This document shows, piece by piece, positions 43,548 to 52,837 of a DNA stretch of 64,000 nt. The DNA is from Streptomyces rhizosphaerihabitans (GTDB lineage: Bacteria > Actinomycetota > Actinomycetes > Streptomycetales > Streptomycetaceae). The position numbers were made by a program, and so were the translations under genes. The notes under the pieces were generated by a model. It saw only the letters and a list, made by a program, of their open reading frames with translations, ran no database searches and was not told the DNA's origin. The stretch's first letter is position 1; each line of letters begins with the position of its first letter. The stretch is from positions 1 through 64,000 of the forward strand of contig NZ_JAODTZ010000047.1 of assembly GCF_025399795.1 (NCBI RefSeq), written 5' to 3'.

Positions 43548-44729
43548 TCACGGCGGCCCCGAGCCGTTCAGCCAGAAGGCCCCGTAGGCCGCCGAGGCCA
43601 CCGCGACGCCCCCGAGGATCAGCGCCGACCTGAGGGTACGCAGCCGGGCCAGGGCCACCGCGAGAGGGAACAGGAGGGGGAAGGCCGGCAGCAGCAGGCG
43701 CGGTTTCGAGCCGAAGTAGCTCGACGCGCACAGGGCGAGCGCGACGACGATCCCCGTGTGGACCAGCAGCGCCGGCGGCTGTCCCTGGCGTACGCATGCC
43801 ACGTAGAGCCACAAGATCAGTGCGACCCCGACGATCAGCCCGACGCCGGCCAGGGCGGACGGGAACGAGGTGAGCTTTTCGGCCACGAACCGGCCGAAGG
43901 CGTAACCGCCGTCGAAGCCGTTGCGCCAGCCCGCCTGGACGTCGAGATAGCCCAGCGGGCCCTTGCCCGTGCGGTGACCCACCCACAGCACGTAACCGGC
44001 GGCGCCGAGCGGCGCGATGATCATGGCAAGGGCGCGCCGCCACACCTGCGCGCCGTCCGTCCGGGGCGTGCTTCCGCCTTGCGCGCGTTCTCCCACGAAC
44101 GAGGTAATCGCCGCCACCCACAGGGCCGCGACCACCGCGACCCCCACCGGCCGGGTCAGCCCGGCGAACGCGGCGAGCAGGCCCGCGGTCAGCCAGCGGC
44201 CGGTCAGCACCGCGTACAGCGACCACGCGGCGAGGGCCGTGAACAGTGACTCGCTGTACGCCATCGACTGCACGATGCCGACGGGGAGGACCGCCCACAC
44301 CAGCGCGGCGCACACTCCGGCCCGGTGGCCGTGGACATGATCGGCGACCGCGAAGATCCCCCAGGCCGCGGCGATCGAGGCCGCCGCCGAGACCAGCAGG
44401 CCCGCGTCCGGGTACGACAGCGGGGTCACCGCCGAGCCGAGCCGCTCCAGCCAGGGCAGCAGCGGGAAGAACGCGAGGTTCGCGTGCACGTCACCGTTCG
44501 GCAGACGGACCTCGTAGCCGTAGCCGAGCTCGGCGACCCGGGTGTACCAGAGCGAGTCCCAGCGCTGCGACAGCAGCCGGTGGGCGCTCTTGCCGTTCGC
44601 CGCGCTCCACACGGCGAGGGTGACGAGGCCCAGGACGCGGACGGCCGCGTACCCGAGGAGGGCCGGTGCGGCACGGCGCAGGGCGCCCGTGTGGGGCGGC
44701 GTCGCGGCGGGCGTCTCTGGATCGGTCAC
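43548..44729 (-). CDS. PIG-V-like membrane glycosyltransferase
   Basis: 393 aa from GTG 44729. QRWDSLWYTRVAELGYG after the first helix is the acidic luminal loop of the PIG-V/GT76-type mannosyltransferases; NLAFFPLLPWLERL and TRPVGVAVVAALW follow. About nine helices. It would use a polyprenyl-phosphate sugar outside the membrane; acceptor unknown. GATAAT ends seven bases before the GTG, another leaderless-type start. The ORF extends upstream to 44942 without family features. Confidence 0.85.
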   Translation of the reverse strand: MTDPETPAATPPHTGALRRAAPALLGYAAVRVLGLVTLAVWSAANGKSAHRLLSQRWDSLWYTRVAELGYGYEVRLPNGDVHANLAFFPLLPWLERLGSAVTPLSYPDAGLLVSAAASIAAAWGIFAVADHVHGHRAGVCAALVWAVLPVGIVQSMAYSESLFTALAAWSLYAVLTGRWLTAGLLAAFAGLTRPVGVAVVAALWVAAITSFVGERAQGGSTPRTDGAQVWRRALAMIIAPLGAAGYVLWVGHRTGKGPLGYLDVQAGWRNGFDGGYAFGRFVAEKLTSFPSALAGVGLIVGVALILWLYVACVRQGQPPALLVHTGIVVALALCASSYFGSKPRLLLPAFPLLFPLAVALARLRTLRSALILGGVAVASAAYGAFWLNGSGPP

Positions 44730-44986
44730 GGGCCCGATTATCGGCGGACCCCGGAACCGGCGGGCCGCGCGGGGCGTGATGAGCGGCGGGGGCGTGGCGT
44801 ACGCCACACTCCTGGCCAGGCGAACGTGAGAGGTCCGCCACGTGTCATGGGTGAGAACTCGCGTACGCTGACGGCTCACTCGCCTTTGTTGCGTGGGCCC
44901 GGGATTCCGCTCTTCGGGCCGCAGCCCCCAGGGAGTCCCCACCCTGCGGATCCGCCGAACGCGAGGGAACCTGTGGAGGTACGTAC

Positions 44987-46657
44987 ATGTCCGGGACGAC
45001 CACGGCCGCTGCGCGATGCCGTCGGGAGACCGGGGCCGGTGCCAACCGCTGGGTGGTCCTTGTCGTCCTGTGCGTCAGCCTGCTGCTGGTCGCCCTCGAC
45101 GCCACCGTGCTCCATGTCGCGGTGCCCGCCGTCACCGAGGACCTCAAGCCCGGCGCGATAGAACTGCTCTGGATCGTCGACGTCTATCCGCTCGTCTGCG
45201 CCTCGCTCCTCATCCTCTTCGGCACGCTCGGTGACCGCATCGGCCGCCGGCGTGTCCTCCTCCTCGGATACCTCCTCTTCGGTGTCGCCTCCGGTATCGC
45301 GGCCCTCGCCGAGAACGCACAGCTCCTGATAGGCGCCCGGGCCCTGCTCGGCGTCGGCGGCGCGATGATCATGCCCGCGACCCTGTCGATCCTGCGTCAG
45401 GTCTTCCCCGACCGGCGCGAGCGGGCGCTCGCGATCGGCATCTGGAGCGCGGTCGCCGCCGTCGGCGCAGCGGTCGGTCCGCTGCTCGGCGGCTTCCTCC
45501 TCGAACACTTCTGGTGGGGATCGGTCTTCCTCGTCAACATCCCGCTGATGATCGTCAGCCTGCCGGTCGGACGGCTGCTGCTGCCCGAGTCCCGCGGCGA
45601 GCGCGACGGTCCCTGGGACGTGGTCGGGGCGCTGATGGCCGCCGCCGGTCTGTTCGGACTCGTCCTCGGCGTGAAGCGCCTCGGCGCTGGTGAGGCACCC
45701 CTCAGCCTCTTCACCATCGCGCCGCTGATCGTCGGCGGAGTGCTGATGGCCGCCTTCGTACGGCGGCAGCGGCGGCGCGCGCATCCGCTGGTGGACCTGC
45801 GCATGTTCGCGCGTCCCGCTTTCAGCACGTCGATCGGCTGCATCGTCCTTGCCATGCTCGCCCTGGTGGGGCTCGAACTGATCGCCGCGCAGTACTTGCA
45901 GCTCGTGCTCGGACTGTCACCGCTCCAGACCGGACTGCGGCTGCTGCCGCTCACCGTCGCGGCGATGGCCGCGGGGCTCGCGGGGGCGAAACTGCTGCGG
46001 CGGTTCGGGCCGCGCGCGATGGTCTGCTTCGGTTTCTGTCTCACCGCGGCCGCCGTGGTCACGCTCACCGCGATGGGCGGGAACGACAACACCGGGCTGC
46101 TGCTCTTCGGCTTCGTGCTGCTCGGCTTCGGTCTGGAGACCACGCTCTTCGGGGCGTACGAGTCCATGCTCAGCGAGGCGCCGCAGGCGCAGTCGGGCGG
46201 CGCCGCGGCGATCGGCGAGACCTCCTACCAGCTCGGCGCCGGTATAGGGATCGCCCTGCTGGGGAGCGTGATGAACGCGGCGTACGCGCCCGGACTGTCG
46301 TCCGTCCCCGGCGTCCCGGCGGCCGATTCGGCGGCGGCGGGCCACTCGCTCGGCGAGGCGTACCAGGTCGCCGACCGGCTCGGAGGCACGACCGGCGGCG
46401 CCCTGCGGCAGGCCGCCCGGGACTCCTTCGTGCACGGACTGCATGTGACGCTGCTGGTGAGCGCGGGCCTGTTGCTGCTGGGCGCCGTGATGGCGCTGAG
46501 GCTGCCCCGGGTCATGGAGTGCGGGGCACCCGCGACGAGCTCCGCCCCGGACGCGAACTCCTCCCAGGCCGGGACCGGCTCCGGCACGGACTCCGCCTCG
46601 GGCCCCGCCGGGATCCCGGCTCCCCGGGACGTCGCCGAGACCCCCGTCTCCGCGTAG
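44987..46657 (+). CDS. MFS drug exporter, DHA2 (QacA/SmvA-like)
   Basis: 556 aa from ATG 44987, with GGAGGT at 44974-44979. TM1 VALDATVLHVAVPAVTEDL; loop FGTLGDRIGRRRVLLLGY; motif C GIWSAVAAVGAAVGPLLGG. Fourteen helices and a disordered C-tail of about 45 residues. SmvA-like members export quaternary ammonium compounds; substrate here unknown. No regulator is adjacent. Confidence 0.92.
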   Translation: MSGTTTAAARCRRETGAGANRWVVLVVLCVSLLLVALDATVLHVAVPAVTEDLKPGAIELLWIVDVYPLVCASLLILFGTLGDRIGRRRVLLLGYLLFGVASGIAALAENAQLLIGARALLGVGGAMIMPATLSILRQVFPDRRERALAIGIWSAVAAVGAAVGPLLGGFLLEHFWWGSVFLVNIPLMIVSLPVGRLLLPESRGERDGPWDVVGALMAAAGLFGLVLGVKRLGAGEAPLSLFTIAPLIVGGVLMAAFVRRQRRRAHPLVDLRMFARPAFSTSIGCIVLAMLALVGLELIAAQYLQLVLGLSPLQTGLRLLPLTVAAMAAGLAGAKLLRRFGPRAMVCFGFCLTAAAVVTLTAMGGNDNTGLLLFGFVLLGFGLETTLFGAYESMLSEAPQAQSGGAAAIGETSYQLGAGIGIALLGSVMNAAYAPGLSSVPGVPAADSAAAGHSLGEAYQVADRLGGTTGGALRQAARDSFVHGLHVTLLVSAGLLLLGAVMALRLPRVMECGAPATSSAPDANSSQAGTGSGTDSASGPAGIPAPRDVAETPVSA

Positions 46658-46804
46658 GTCTTCCGGTCTCCGCGCCGTTCCCGCTTCGGCGCACCGCCCC
46701 CTTCGTGGTGGTCGGCGGGCCTGCTGCCGCCGCGCTCCCGGAGTGCTGTGCGGAAGTGGCCTGGACTTGCGGGACACTGCGTCGTAACGTCGGGTCGAGA
46801 TTCT

Positions 46805-46823
46805 TAACTAGCGGTGCTAGTTA
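46805..46823. promoter_or_regulatory. Palindromic operator upstream of the acyl-CoA dehydrogenase
   Basis: TAACTAGC-GGT-GCTAGTTA, perfect 8-bp arms, 23 bp before the start. The type of site bound by TetR-family regulators of acyl-CoA genes. No such regulator lies in the window, so it would be encoded elsewhere. Confidence 0.65.
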
Positions 46824-46845
46824 TTACCCTGCCGGAGGCTGTCGT

Positions 46846-48036
46846 ATGTCCGCGTCCTCGAAGCTGCCGCCCTTCGACCCCGCCGATCCGCTCGGGATCG
46901 ACGACCTGCTGGACGCGGAGGACCTGGCCATCCGCGACACCGTGCGGAGCTGGGCCGCGGACCGGGTGCTCCCGTACGTCGCCGACTGGTACGAGAAGGG
47001 CGAGCTGCCCGGCATCCGGGAACTGGCGCGGGAGCTGGGCGGGATCGGCGCCCTCGGCATGTCGCTCCAGGGGTACGGGTGCGCGGGGGCCAGCGCCGTG
47101 CAGTACGGCCTCGCCTGTCTGGAGCTCGAAGCGGCCGACTCCGGCATCCGTTCGCTCGTCTCGGTGCAGGGCTCCCTCGCCATGTACGCCATCCACCGGT
47201 TCGGCAGCGAGGAGCAGAAGCAGACCTGGCTGCCGCGCATGGCCTCCGGCGAGATCATCGGATGCTTCGGACTGACCGAACCCGACCACGGCTCCGACCC
47301 CGGTTCCATGCGGACGCACGCCAAGCGCGACGGCGGGGACTGGGTCCTCAACGGGCGCAAGATGTGGATCACCAACGGTTCCGTCGCCGGTGTCGCCGTC
47401 GTCTGGGCGCAGACCGACGACGGCATCCGCGGATTCGTGGTGCCCACCGACGCGCCCGGATTCTCCGCCCCCGAGATCAAGCACAAGTGGTCGCTGCGGG
47501 CGAGCGTGACCAGTGAACTGGTCCTCGACGACGTACGGCTGCCCGCCGACGCCGTCCTGCCCGACGTCGTAGGCCTCAAGGGTCCGCTCGGCTGCCTCTC
47601 GCACGCGCGGTACGGAATCGTCTGGGGCGCGATGGGCGCGGCACGCTCCAGTTTCGAGTCCGCCGTCGCGTACGCGAAGACGCGTGAGCAGTTCGGGCGC
47701 CCCATCGGCGGCTTCCAGCTCACCCAGGCCAAACTCGCCGACATGGCCGTCGAACTGCACAAGGGCATCCTGCTCGCCCATCACCTGGGCCGCCGTATGG
47801 ACGCGGGACGGCTCCGTCCCGAGCAGATCAGCTTCGGCAAGCTCAACAACGTACGCGAGGCCATCGAGATCTGCCGTACCTCGCGCACGATTCTCGGTGC
47901 CAACGGGATCTCGCTGGAATACCCCGTGATGCGGCACGCCACGAATCTGGAGTCGGTGCTCACCTACGAGGGCACCGTCGAAATGCATCAGCTCGTACTG
48001 GGCAAGGCGCTCACCGGGCTCGACGCCTTCAGGTGA
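46846..48036 (+). CDS. Acyl-CoA dehydrogenase, glutaryl-CoA dehydrogenase-like
   Basis: 396 aa from ATG 46846 (GGAGG at 46834-46838). FAD segment GCFGLTEPDHGSDPGSM and WVLNGRKMWITNG; SLRASVTSELVLDDVRLP; HARYGIVWGAMGAARSSFES; the catalytic Glu in LTYEGTVEMHQLVLG. The sequence is closest to glutaryl-CoA dehydrogenases (lysine/tryptophan catabolism). No electron-transfer flavoprotein or CoA-transferase is adjacent. Controlled probably by the palindrome at 46805. Confidence 0.93.
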   Translation: MSASSKLPPFDPADPLGIDDLLDAEDLAIRDTVRSWAADRVLPYVADWYEKGELPGIRELARELGGIGALGMSLQGYGCAGASAVQYGLACLELEAADSGIRSLVSVQGSLAMYAIHRFGSEEQKQTWLPRMASGEIIGCFGLTEPDHGSDPGSMRTHAKRDGGDWVLNGRKMWITNGSVAGVAVVWAQTDDGIRGFVVPTDAPGFSAPEIKHKWSLRASVTSELVLDDVRLPADAVLPDVVGLKGPLGCLSHARYGIVWGAMGAARSSFESAVAYAKTREQFGRPIGGFQLTQAKLADMAVELHKGILLAHHLGRRMDAGRLRPEQISFGKLNNVREAIEICRTSRTILGANGISLEYPVMRHATNLESVLTYEGTVEMHQLVLGKALTGLDAFR

Positions 48037-48061
48037 AGGCCCCGCTCGTGAAGCCCCGGCA

Positions 48062-48088
48062 AGGCAGGGCCGGTGAGCGGCCCTGCCT
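48062..48088. terminator. Bidirectional terminator between acyl-CoA dehydrogenase and sepF-like gene
   Basis: AGGCAGGGCCG / CGGCCCTGCCT, perfect 11-bp arms, 5-nt loop, immediately at the sepF-like stop. Confidence 0.75.
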
Positions 48089-48525
48089 CAGCTCTGGTTG
48101 AAGAAACCGTCCGTCTGACGGCTCGCGGCCTCGCCGCTGACGATCTCCGTGTTGGCCGGTGTCAGCAGGAAGACCCGGGTGGCGACCCGCTCGATGGTGC
48201 CGCGCAGGCCGAAGGTCAGGCCGGCCGCGAAGTCCACCACGCGCTTGGCGTCGGCGGCCTCCATGGACGTGAGGTTGATGATGACCGGGACGCCGTCCCG
48301 GAAGAGTTCGCCGATACCGCGTGCGTCCCGGAAGCTGTCCGGGGTGACCGTGCCGATCCGGCGGCCCTTCTCCTCCGCCGTCTCGGAAGCAACCTTCACG
48401 CGCGGGTCGGTGACCCACGCGTCGCCGGAGTCCTGACCCTCGGCGTAGTCGTCGTCGTAGTAACGCTCGTCATCGTTGTCGTCGACGAGGCCAAGCCAGG
48501 CACTCGCCTTGCGCACCGATCCCAT
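48088..48525 (-). CDS. sflA: SepF-like cell-division protein
   Basis: 145 aa from ATG 48525, with GAGGAGG five bases upstream. N-terminal amphipathic helix (GSVRKASAWLGLVDDND) for membrane binding, acidic linker, then the SepF fold: GVPVIINLTSMEAADAKRVV and FAAGLTFGLRGTIERVATRV, ending TPANTEIV. Streptomyces have SepF plus two SepF-like paralogues; neighbouring acyl-CoA dehydrogenase and DUF5685 genes match the sflA locus as I recall it. SepF-like proteins affect FtsZ/DivIVA positioning. Not next to ftsZ here, so not the main SepF. Confidence 0.88.
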   Translation of the reverse strand: MGSVRKASAWLGLVDDNDDERYYDDDYAEGQDSGDAWVTDPRVKVASETAEEKGRRIGTVTPDSFRDARGIGELFRDGVPVIINLTSMEAADAKRVVDFAAGLTFGLRGTIERVATRVFLLTPANTEIVSGEAASRQTDGFFNQS

Positions 48526-48814
48526 GGACGCCTCCTCTCACAGCGGTCTTTCGTGCTTCCGCATCCCCATGGTCGTCCATGATGCGGATGTCGCGCCAAG
48601 TGGATAGACGCCGCGTGGGGGTTTCGTGACGGTACTGGTGCACAGCGAATCCGTCGAGAGCCCGCGTCCCCCAAGGGTCTTACGGGGTAAGGCTGCTGAC
48701 TGAGAGTGAAATATGATTTCTTGCGGCGACCGGGTGACGAGCGGTGCGTACGGGTGAATGCGGCGGTCGATACGATGCCGCACCTCAGCGTCGTACGTGT
48801 CACGGGGGAGTGTC

Positions 48815-50149
48815 GTGTTCGGAATCGTGAGGCCCTGCAGTCATCGCCTCGGTGAAGGGCTCAAGACGCAGTGGATGGCGCATTTGTGCGGGCTGTGTCT
48901 CGCGCTGCGCGGGGACCACGGCCAGTTCGCGCGGGTGGTCACCAACTATGACGGCCTGCTGATATCGGTTTTGACGGAGGCTCAGGCCGAGCGCGCGACG
49001 GGATGGCGGCGCGCCGCCGGGCCCTGTCCGCTGCGCGGCATGCGGACCGCCTCCGTCGCACAGGGCGAGGGCGCGCGGCTCGCCGCCGCCGTCTCGCTGG
49101 TGCTCGCCTCGGCGAAGGTGCGCGACCACGTCGCCGACGGGGACGGCATCCTGGCGCGCAGGCCGGTCGCGGTCGCCGCGCGCCGGGTGGCCGCGAGCTG
49201 GGGCAGGGCCGGCGCGCGTACGGGGTCCGAGGTCGGCTTCGACACGGCCGTGCTCGTCGACGCGGTGGACCGGCAGGTCGGGATCGAGGCGCTGGCCGGG
49301 CCCGGAACGTCGTTGCTGACCGTCACCGAACCCACCGAGACCGCCACCGCCGCGGCCTTCGCGCACACCGCCGTCCTCGCGGGCCGCCCCGGCAACGCGG
49401 CTCCACTGGCCGAGGCCGGGCGGCTCTTCGGGCGGCTCGCTCATCTGCTGGACGCCGTGGAGGACAGGGAAACTGACGCCGCGTCGGGTGCCTGGAACCC
49501 GCTCACGGCCACCGGGACCTCGCTCACCGAGGCCCGCCGGCTCGCCGACGACGCCCTGCACGGTATACGGCTCGCCCTGCGGGAGGCCGAGTTCACCGAC
49601 AGCAGGCTGGCGCATGTGCTGCTCGCCCATGAACTGGGCCGGTCGGTGGACCGCGCGTTCGGGACGTCGGGGTGTGGACACCCGGCGGACGGAGCGCATG
49701 GGGTGCAAGGAGCGGACGCAGCGCATGGGGTGCGGGGAGTGCATGGAGCGGACGGAGCGCATGGATCGCCTCGCTCCCCCGACTCTCTCGATTCCGGTGA
49801 TTTCGGCAGTTCCCTCCGTTCGCCGGGCTCCGCGGTCCTGCTCGGACCCGAGGGTTCCTTCGGGCCGCCGCCTCAGCACGGCGGGAATCCGTACGCCGAC
49901 GGCGGCAACCCCTTCGGCGGCGGGCCGTCCTTCCAGCCTCCGGCCCCCGGCAAGCGCGGATTCTGGGCCGGCTGCGCCGCCGCCATCGGGCTGTGCTGCA
50001 CCTGCAAGATGTGCTGCGCCGACGAGTACGAGGGGCCATGGTCACGCAAGAAGCGCGAAGGGTGCCTGAACGACTGTGACTGCGACTGCGGTTGCTGCGA
50101 GGCATGCCAGTGCTGCGAGTGCTGCTCGTGTTGTGACTGCGGGCTGTAA
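48815..50149 (+). CDS. DUF5685 family protein with a Cys-rich C-terminal tail
   Basis: 444 aa from GTG 48815 (GGGGGAG at 48804-48810). The N-terminal 290 residues are the conserved part (FGIVRPCSHRLGEGLKTQW; AHLCGLCLALRGDHG) with several Cys. A Gly/His/Ala repeat (GVQGADAAHGVRGVHGADG) and Pro/Gly linker lead to a tail holding 20 Cys in the last 63 residues, such as GLCCTCKMCC and CCEACQCCECCSCC. This looks like a metallothionein-type metal-binding end. Function unknown. Divergent from sflA. Confidence 0.85.
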   Translation: MFGIVRPCSHRLGEGLKTQWMAHLCGLCLALRGDHGQFARVVTNYDGLLISVLTEAQAERATGWRRAAGPCPLRGMRTASVAQGEGARLAAAVSLVLASAKVRDHVADGDGILARRPVAVAARRVAASWGRAGARTGSEVGFDTAVLVDAVDRQVGIEALAGPGTSLLTVTEPTETATAAAFAHTAVLAGRPGNAAPLAEAGRLFGRLAHLLDAVEDRETDAASGAWNPLTATGTSLTEARRLADDALHGIRLALREAEFTDSRLAHVLLAHELGRSVDRAFGTSGCGHPADGAHGVQGADAAHGVRGVHGADGAHGSPRSPDSLDSGDFGSSLRSPGSAVLLGPEGSFGPPPQHGGNPYADGGNPFGGGPSFQPPAPGKRGFWAGCAAAIGLCCTCKMCCADEYEGPWSRKKREGCLNDCDCDCGCCEACQCCECCSCCDCGL

Positions 50150-50209
50150 CTGCGGGTTGTGACCGCGGGGTTGTGACCGAGGGCCACGACCGAGGGCTGG
50201 GCCGCTGGT

Positions 50210-50745
50210 TTGACTGCACGTCATGACGGCGGGTTTGAACCCGAGTTGTTACTCCGGATTCGACCGGAGTTCGAACGGCTCGGGCTCGCCGCCACGGTCG
50301 GCGCGATCTTCGACGAGCCGTACGAACTCGCCCGCGGGCTCGCCACGCCGGACCATCTCGGCGGGAGCCGGGCGGCCTGGAACGTGGTGACCTCCTCGGA
50401 TGCCTCCGCCGCGGAGGACCCCCGCCGGGGCGGGGGTCCGGACGCGGGGGACCGCGCGCGGGATTCAAGGACCGGTCCATCCGGCAGACCGTCATCGAGA
50501 TGTCCGGACGCCGGACGATCGTCGGCACACCGGAGGCGGTCGCCGCCGAACTCGACGAGGGCGTGCGAACGGGTGCCGCCGACGGCTTCGTCCTCGTACC
50601 CCCTGCGACACCCGGCGGACTCGACGAGTTCGTGTATTCGGTCCGGAACGCGCCGCTCCGGGAGCGCGGCGCGTTCCGGACCGAATACACGGGCACCACG
50701 TGGCGCTCACGCCTCGGCCTGGCCGAGCCCGTATGGAAGGGTTGA
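50210..50745 (+). pseudogene. Decayed FMN-dependent monooxygenase (NtaA/SnaA type)
   Basis: Two pieces of a luciferase-like monooxygenase lie in different frames. The 5' piece (EFERLGLAATVGAIFDEPYE, then SRAAWNVVTSSD) ends near 50400. The 3' piece from about 50500 (RTIVGTPEAVAAELDEGVR, GAADGFVLVP, RGAFRTEYTGTTWR) ends at 50745. The middle of the roughly 440-aa enzyme and its start are missing. Contains a 55-bp palindrome. The DUF1684 gene after it starts inside its ribosome-site distance. Confidence 0.85.
50634..50688. repeat. 55-bp near-perfect palindrome in the monooxygenase relic
   Basis: Arms 50634-50655 and 50667-50688 are perfect 22-bp inverted repeats around an 11-bp centre that itself contains CTCC/GGAG. 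The right arm codes for the conserved RGAFRTEY segment; the left arm replaces the sequence expected there. Confidence 0.9.
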
Positions 50746-50749
50746 TCAC

Positions 50750-51532
50750 ATGACGACGGACGCACCCGAGGACTGGAAGCACTGGCAGGAGCACCGTGTC
50801 GCGACGGTGTCCGCGCCGTACGGCCCGCTCGCGCTCACCGGAACCCACTGGATCGAGGACTATCCGGAAGGGCGACTTCCGGACATCCCCGGGCAATGGG
50901 CCGTCAAGGGCGACGGAGTGGCCCTGACAGCGGTCGCCGAGGAAGGGCTCACGGTCGACGGCGAGCTCTTCACCGGCGACATCGTGCTGGACGCCGACTA
51001 CGGGCCGGCCGGCGGAGCCCGGGTCGGGCACGGGGAGCGGCGGTTCGTCGTCCTGGTGCGCGAGGGGATCTGGGGCGTACGCCGTTACGATCCCGCCGCA
51101 CCCGCCCGGCAGGCCTTCGAGGGCATCGAGGCGACCCCGTACGACGCGCGCTGGTCGGTGCCCGGACACTTCACTCCGTACGGCGAGGGCCGCACCGTGC
51201 GCGTCGAGAACGCCGACGGAGTCGCCCGGGGGCTCGCGCTCGGCGGTGTCCTCGCCTTCACCCTGGACGGGCAGGACCTCACCCTCCAGGTGTCGGTCGA
51301 GAGCGACGGCTCGTTGTGGGCCGTCTTCGCCGACACCACCAGCGGGTACGGCAGTTACCGCTTCCGGTTCCTGCGCCCGGCCGCGCCCGGCGCCGAGGGG
51401 CACACGACGGTGGACTTCAACCGGGCCGTGCTTCCACCGTGCGCGTTCGCCGACCACTTCGTCTGCCCGTTCCCGCCGCCCGGAAATACGCTGGGCGTGG
51501 CCGTCGCCGCGGGGGAGCGCCGATTGGGCTGA
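50750..51532 (+). CDS. DUF1684 family protein
   Basis: 260 aa from ATG 50750, with GGAAGGG eight bases upstream. DWKHWQEHRVATVSAPYGPL at the N-terminus and the C-terminal TTVDFNRAVLPPCAFADHFV and CPFPPPGNTLGVAV are the DUF1684 signature (C-x-F...CPxPPxxN), possibly metal-binding. Function unknown. It directly follows the monooxygenase relic and may once have been its operon partner. Confidence 0.9.
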   Translation: MTTDAPEDWKHWQEHRVATVSAPYGPLALTGTHWIEDYPEGRLPDIPGQWAVKGDGVALTAVAEEGLTVDGELFTGDIVLDADYGPAGGARVGHGERRFVVLVREGIWGVRRYDPAAPARQAFEGIEATPYDARWSVPGHFTPYGEGRTVRVENADGVARGLALGGVLAFTLDGQDLTLQVSVESDGSLWAVFADTTSGYGSYRFRFLRPAAPGAEGHTTVDFNRAVLPPCAFADHFVCPFPPPGNTLGVAVAAGERRLG

Positions 51533-51795
51533 GGCCTCCGGGGCGCCCGAAGGCGCGGGGGAAATCTGAAGCCTCCAGTGGTCCGATGATCAACCTCCTT
51601 CGTGCGTATGCAAGTTGAACGCTGCACGGCCGAAAGGCGCCCTTGTGCCCGTCGGCCGTGCCGCCGAATACTCCCCCTCAGCGCTTGTCAGGAGCATGGC
51701 TTGTTCGGAATCCGGACGGGCAGCTCCCGGCTGCGCCTCACGGGCCCCAACCCCACGACACGAGGGCCCCTTACTTCCCTTCGGAGGAATGAAAC

Positions 51796-52695
51796 GTGAG
51801 GATCAAGCGCACCACCCCCCGCAGTGGCATAGCGAGACGGAGTCGGCTGATCGCCGTGACCACCGGACTCGTCGCCGCCGCAGCGTTCGCGGTCCCCAGC
51901 GCCAACGCGTCCGACGCCCAGACGTTCAGCGCCACCCAGCTGAGCAGTGCCAAACAGTCGGTACTCAAGTCCGATGTCGCAGGCACCGCTTGGGCGGTCG
52001 ACGCCAAGACGAACCGTGTGGTCGTCACCGTCGACAGCACGGTCTCGAAGGCGGAGATCGCGAAGATCAAGCAGCAAGCGGGCGGCAACGCGGCCGCGCT
52101 CACCATCAAGCACACCCCGGGAACCTTCAAGAAGCTGATCACCGGCGGCGACGCCATCTACGGCGGCTCCTACCGCTGTTCGCTCGGCTTCAACGTGCAC
52201 AGCGGGAGCACCTACTACTTCCTGACCGCCGGCCACTGCGGTGAGGTCGCCTCCACCTGGTACTCCAACTCGGGCCACACCACGACGCTCGGCACGAACG
52301 TCAGCTACAGCTTCCCGACCAACGACTTCGCGCTGGTCCGCTACACCAACACCTCGGTCGCGCACCCGAGCGCGGTCGGCAGCCAGACGATCAGCAGCGC
52401 GGCCACGCCCAGCGTGGGCACGACGGTCTACCGGCGCGGCTCGACCACCGGTACGCACAGCGGCCGGGTCACCGCCCTGAACGCCACCGTCAACTACGGC
52501 AGTGGTGACGTCGTCTACGGCATGATCCAGACCACGGTCTGCGCCGAGGGCGGAGACAGCGGCGGCCCCCTGTACGGCGGCAGCGTGGCCTACGGCCTGA
52601 CCTCCGGCGGCAGCGGCAACTGCACCTCCGGCGGTACGACCTTCTTCCAGCCGGTCACCGAGGCGCTGAGCTACTACGGCGTGAGCGTCGGCTGA
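51796..52695 (+). CDS. Secreted S1E serine protease, Streptogrisin B-like
   Basis: 299 aa preproenzyme from GTG 51796 (GGAGG at 51783-51787). Signal SRLIAVTTGLVAAAAFAVPS up to residue about 38; propeptide about 39-115 (alpha-lytic protease prodomain type); mature domain from about 116 (YGGSYRCSLGFNVHSGSTYY). Triad: LTAGHC (His), PTNDFALVRY (Asp), CAEGGDSGGPL (Ser). Very close to S. griseus protease B in motif order. Broad extracellular proteolysis. A strong terminator follows. Confidence 0.95.
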   Translation: MRIKRTTPRSGIARRSRLIAVTTGLVAAAAFAVPSANASDAQTFSATQLSSAKQSVLKSDVAGTAWAVDAKTNRVVVTVDSTVSKAEIAKIKQQAGGNAAALTIKHTPGTFKKLITGGDAIYGGSYRCSLGFNVHSGSTYYFLTAGHCGEVASTWYSNSGHTTTLGTNVSYSFPTNDFALVRYTNTSVAHPSAVGSQTISSAATPSVGTTVYRRGSTTGTHSGRVTALNATVNYGSGDVVYGMIQTTVCAEGGDSGGPLYGGSVAYGLTSGGSGNCTSGGTTFFQPVTEALSYYGVSVG

Positions 52696-52796
52696 CCGAC
52701 CGGTCGCGCGACGGACCGGCCGTTCGTCGACTCGTCGACCCACGGGGCCGGCACCCCCCACGGTATTCCGCGCGACCGGACCCGCAGCAGTCAAGC

Positions 52797-52837
52797 GGGC
52801 GAGCCCCCGTACGCAACTGGCGTGCGGGGGCTCGCCC
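52797..52837 (+). terminator. Terminator after the streptogrisin B-like gene
   Basis: 18-bp stem with one G.U pair (arms 52797-52814, 52820-52837), 5-nt loop, followed by TTGTT. Confidence 0.88.
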
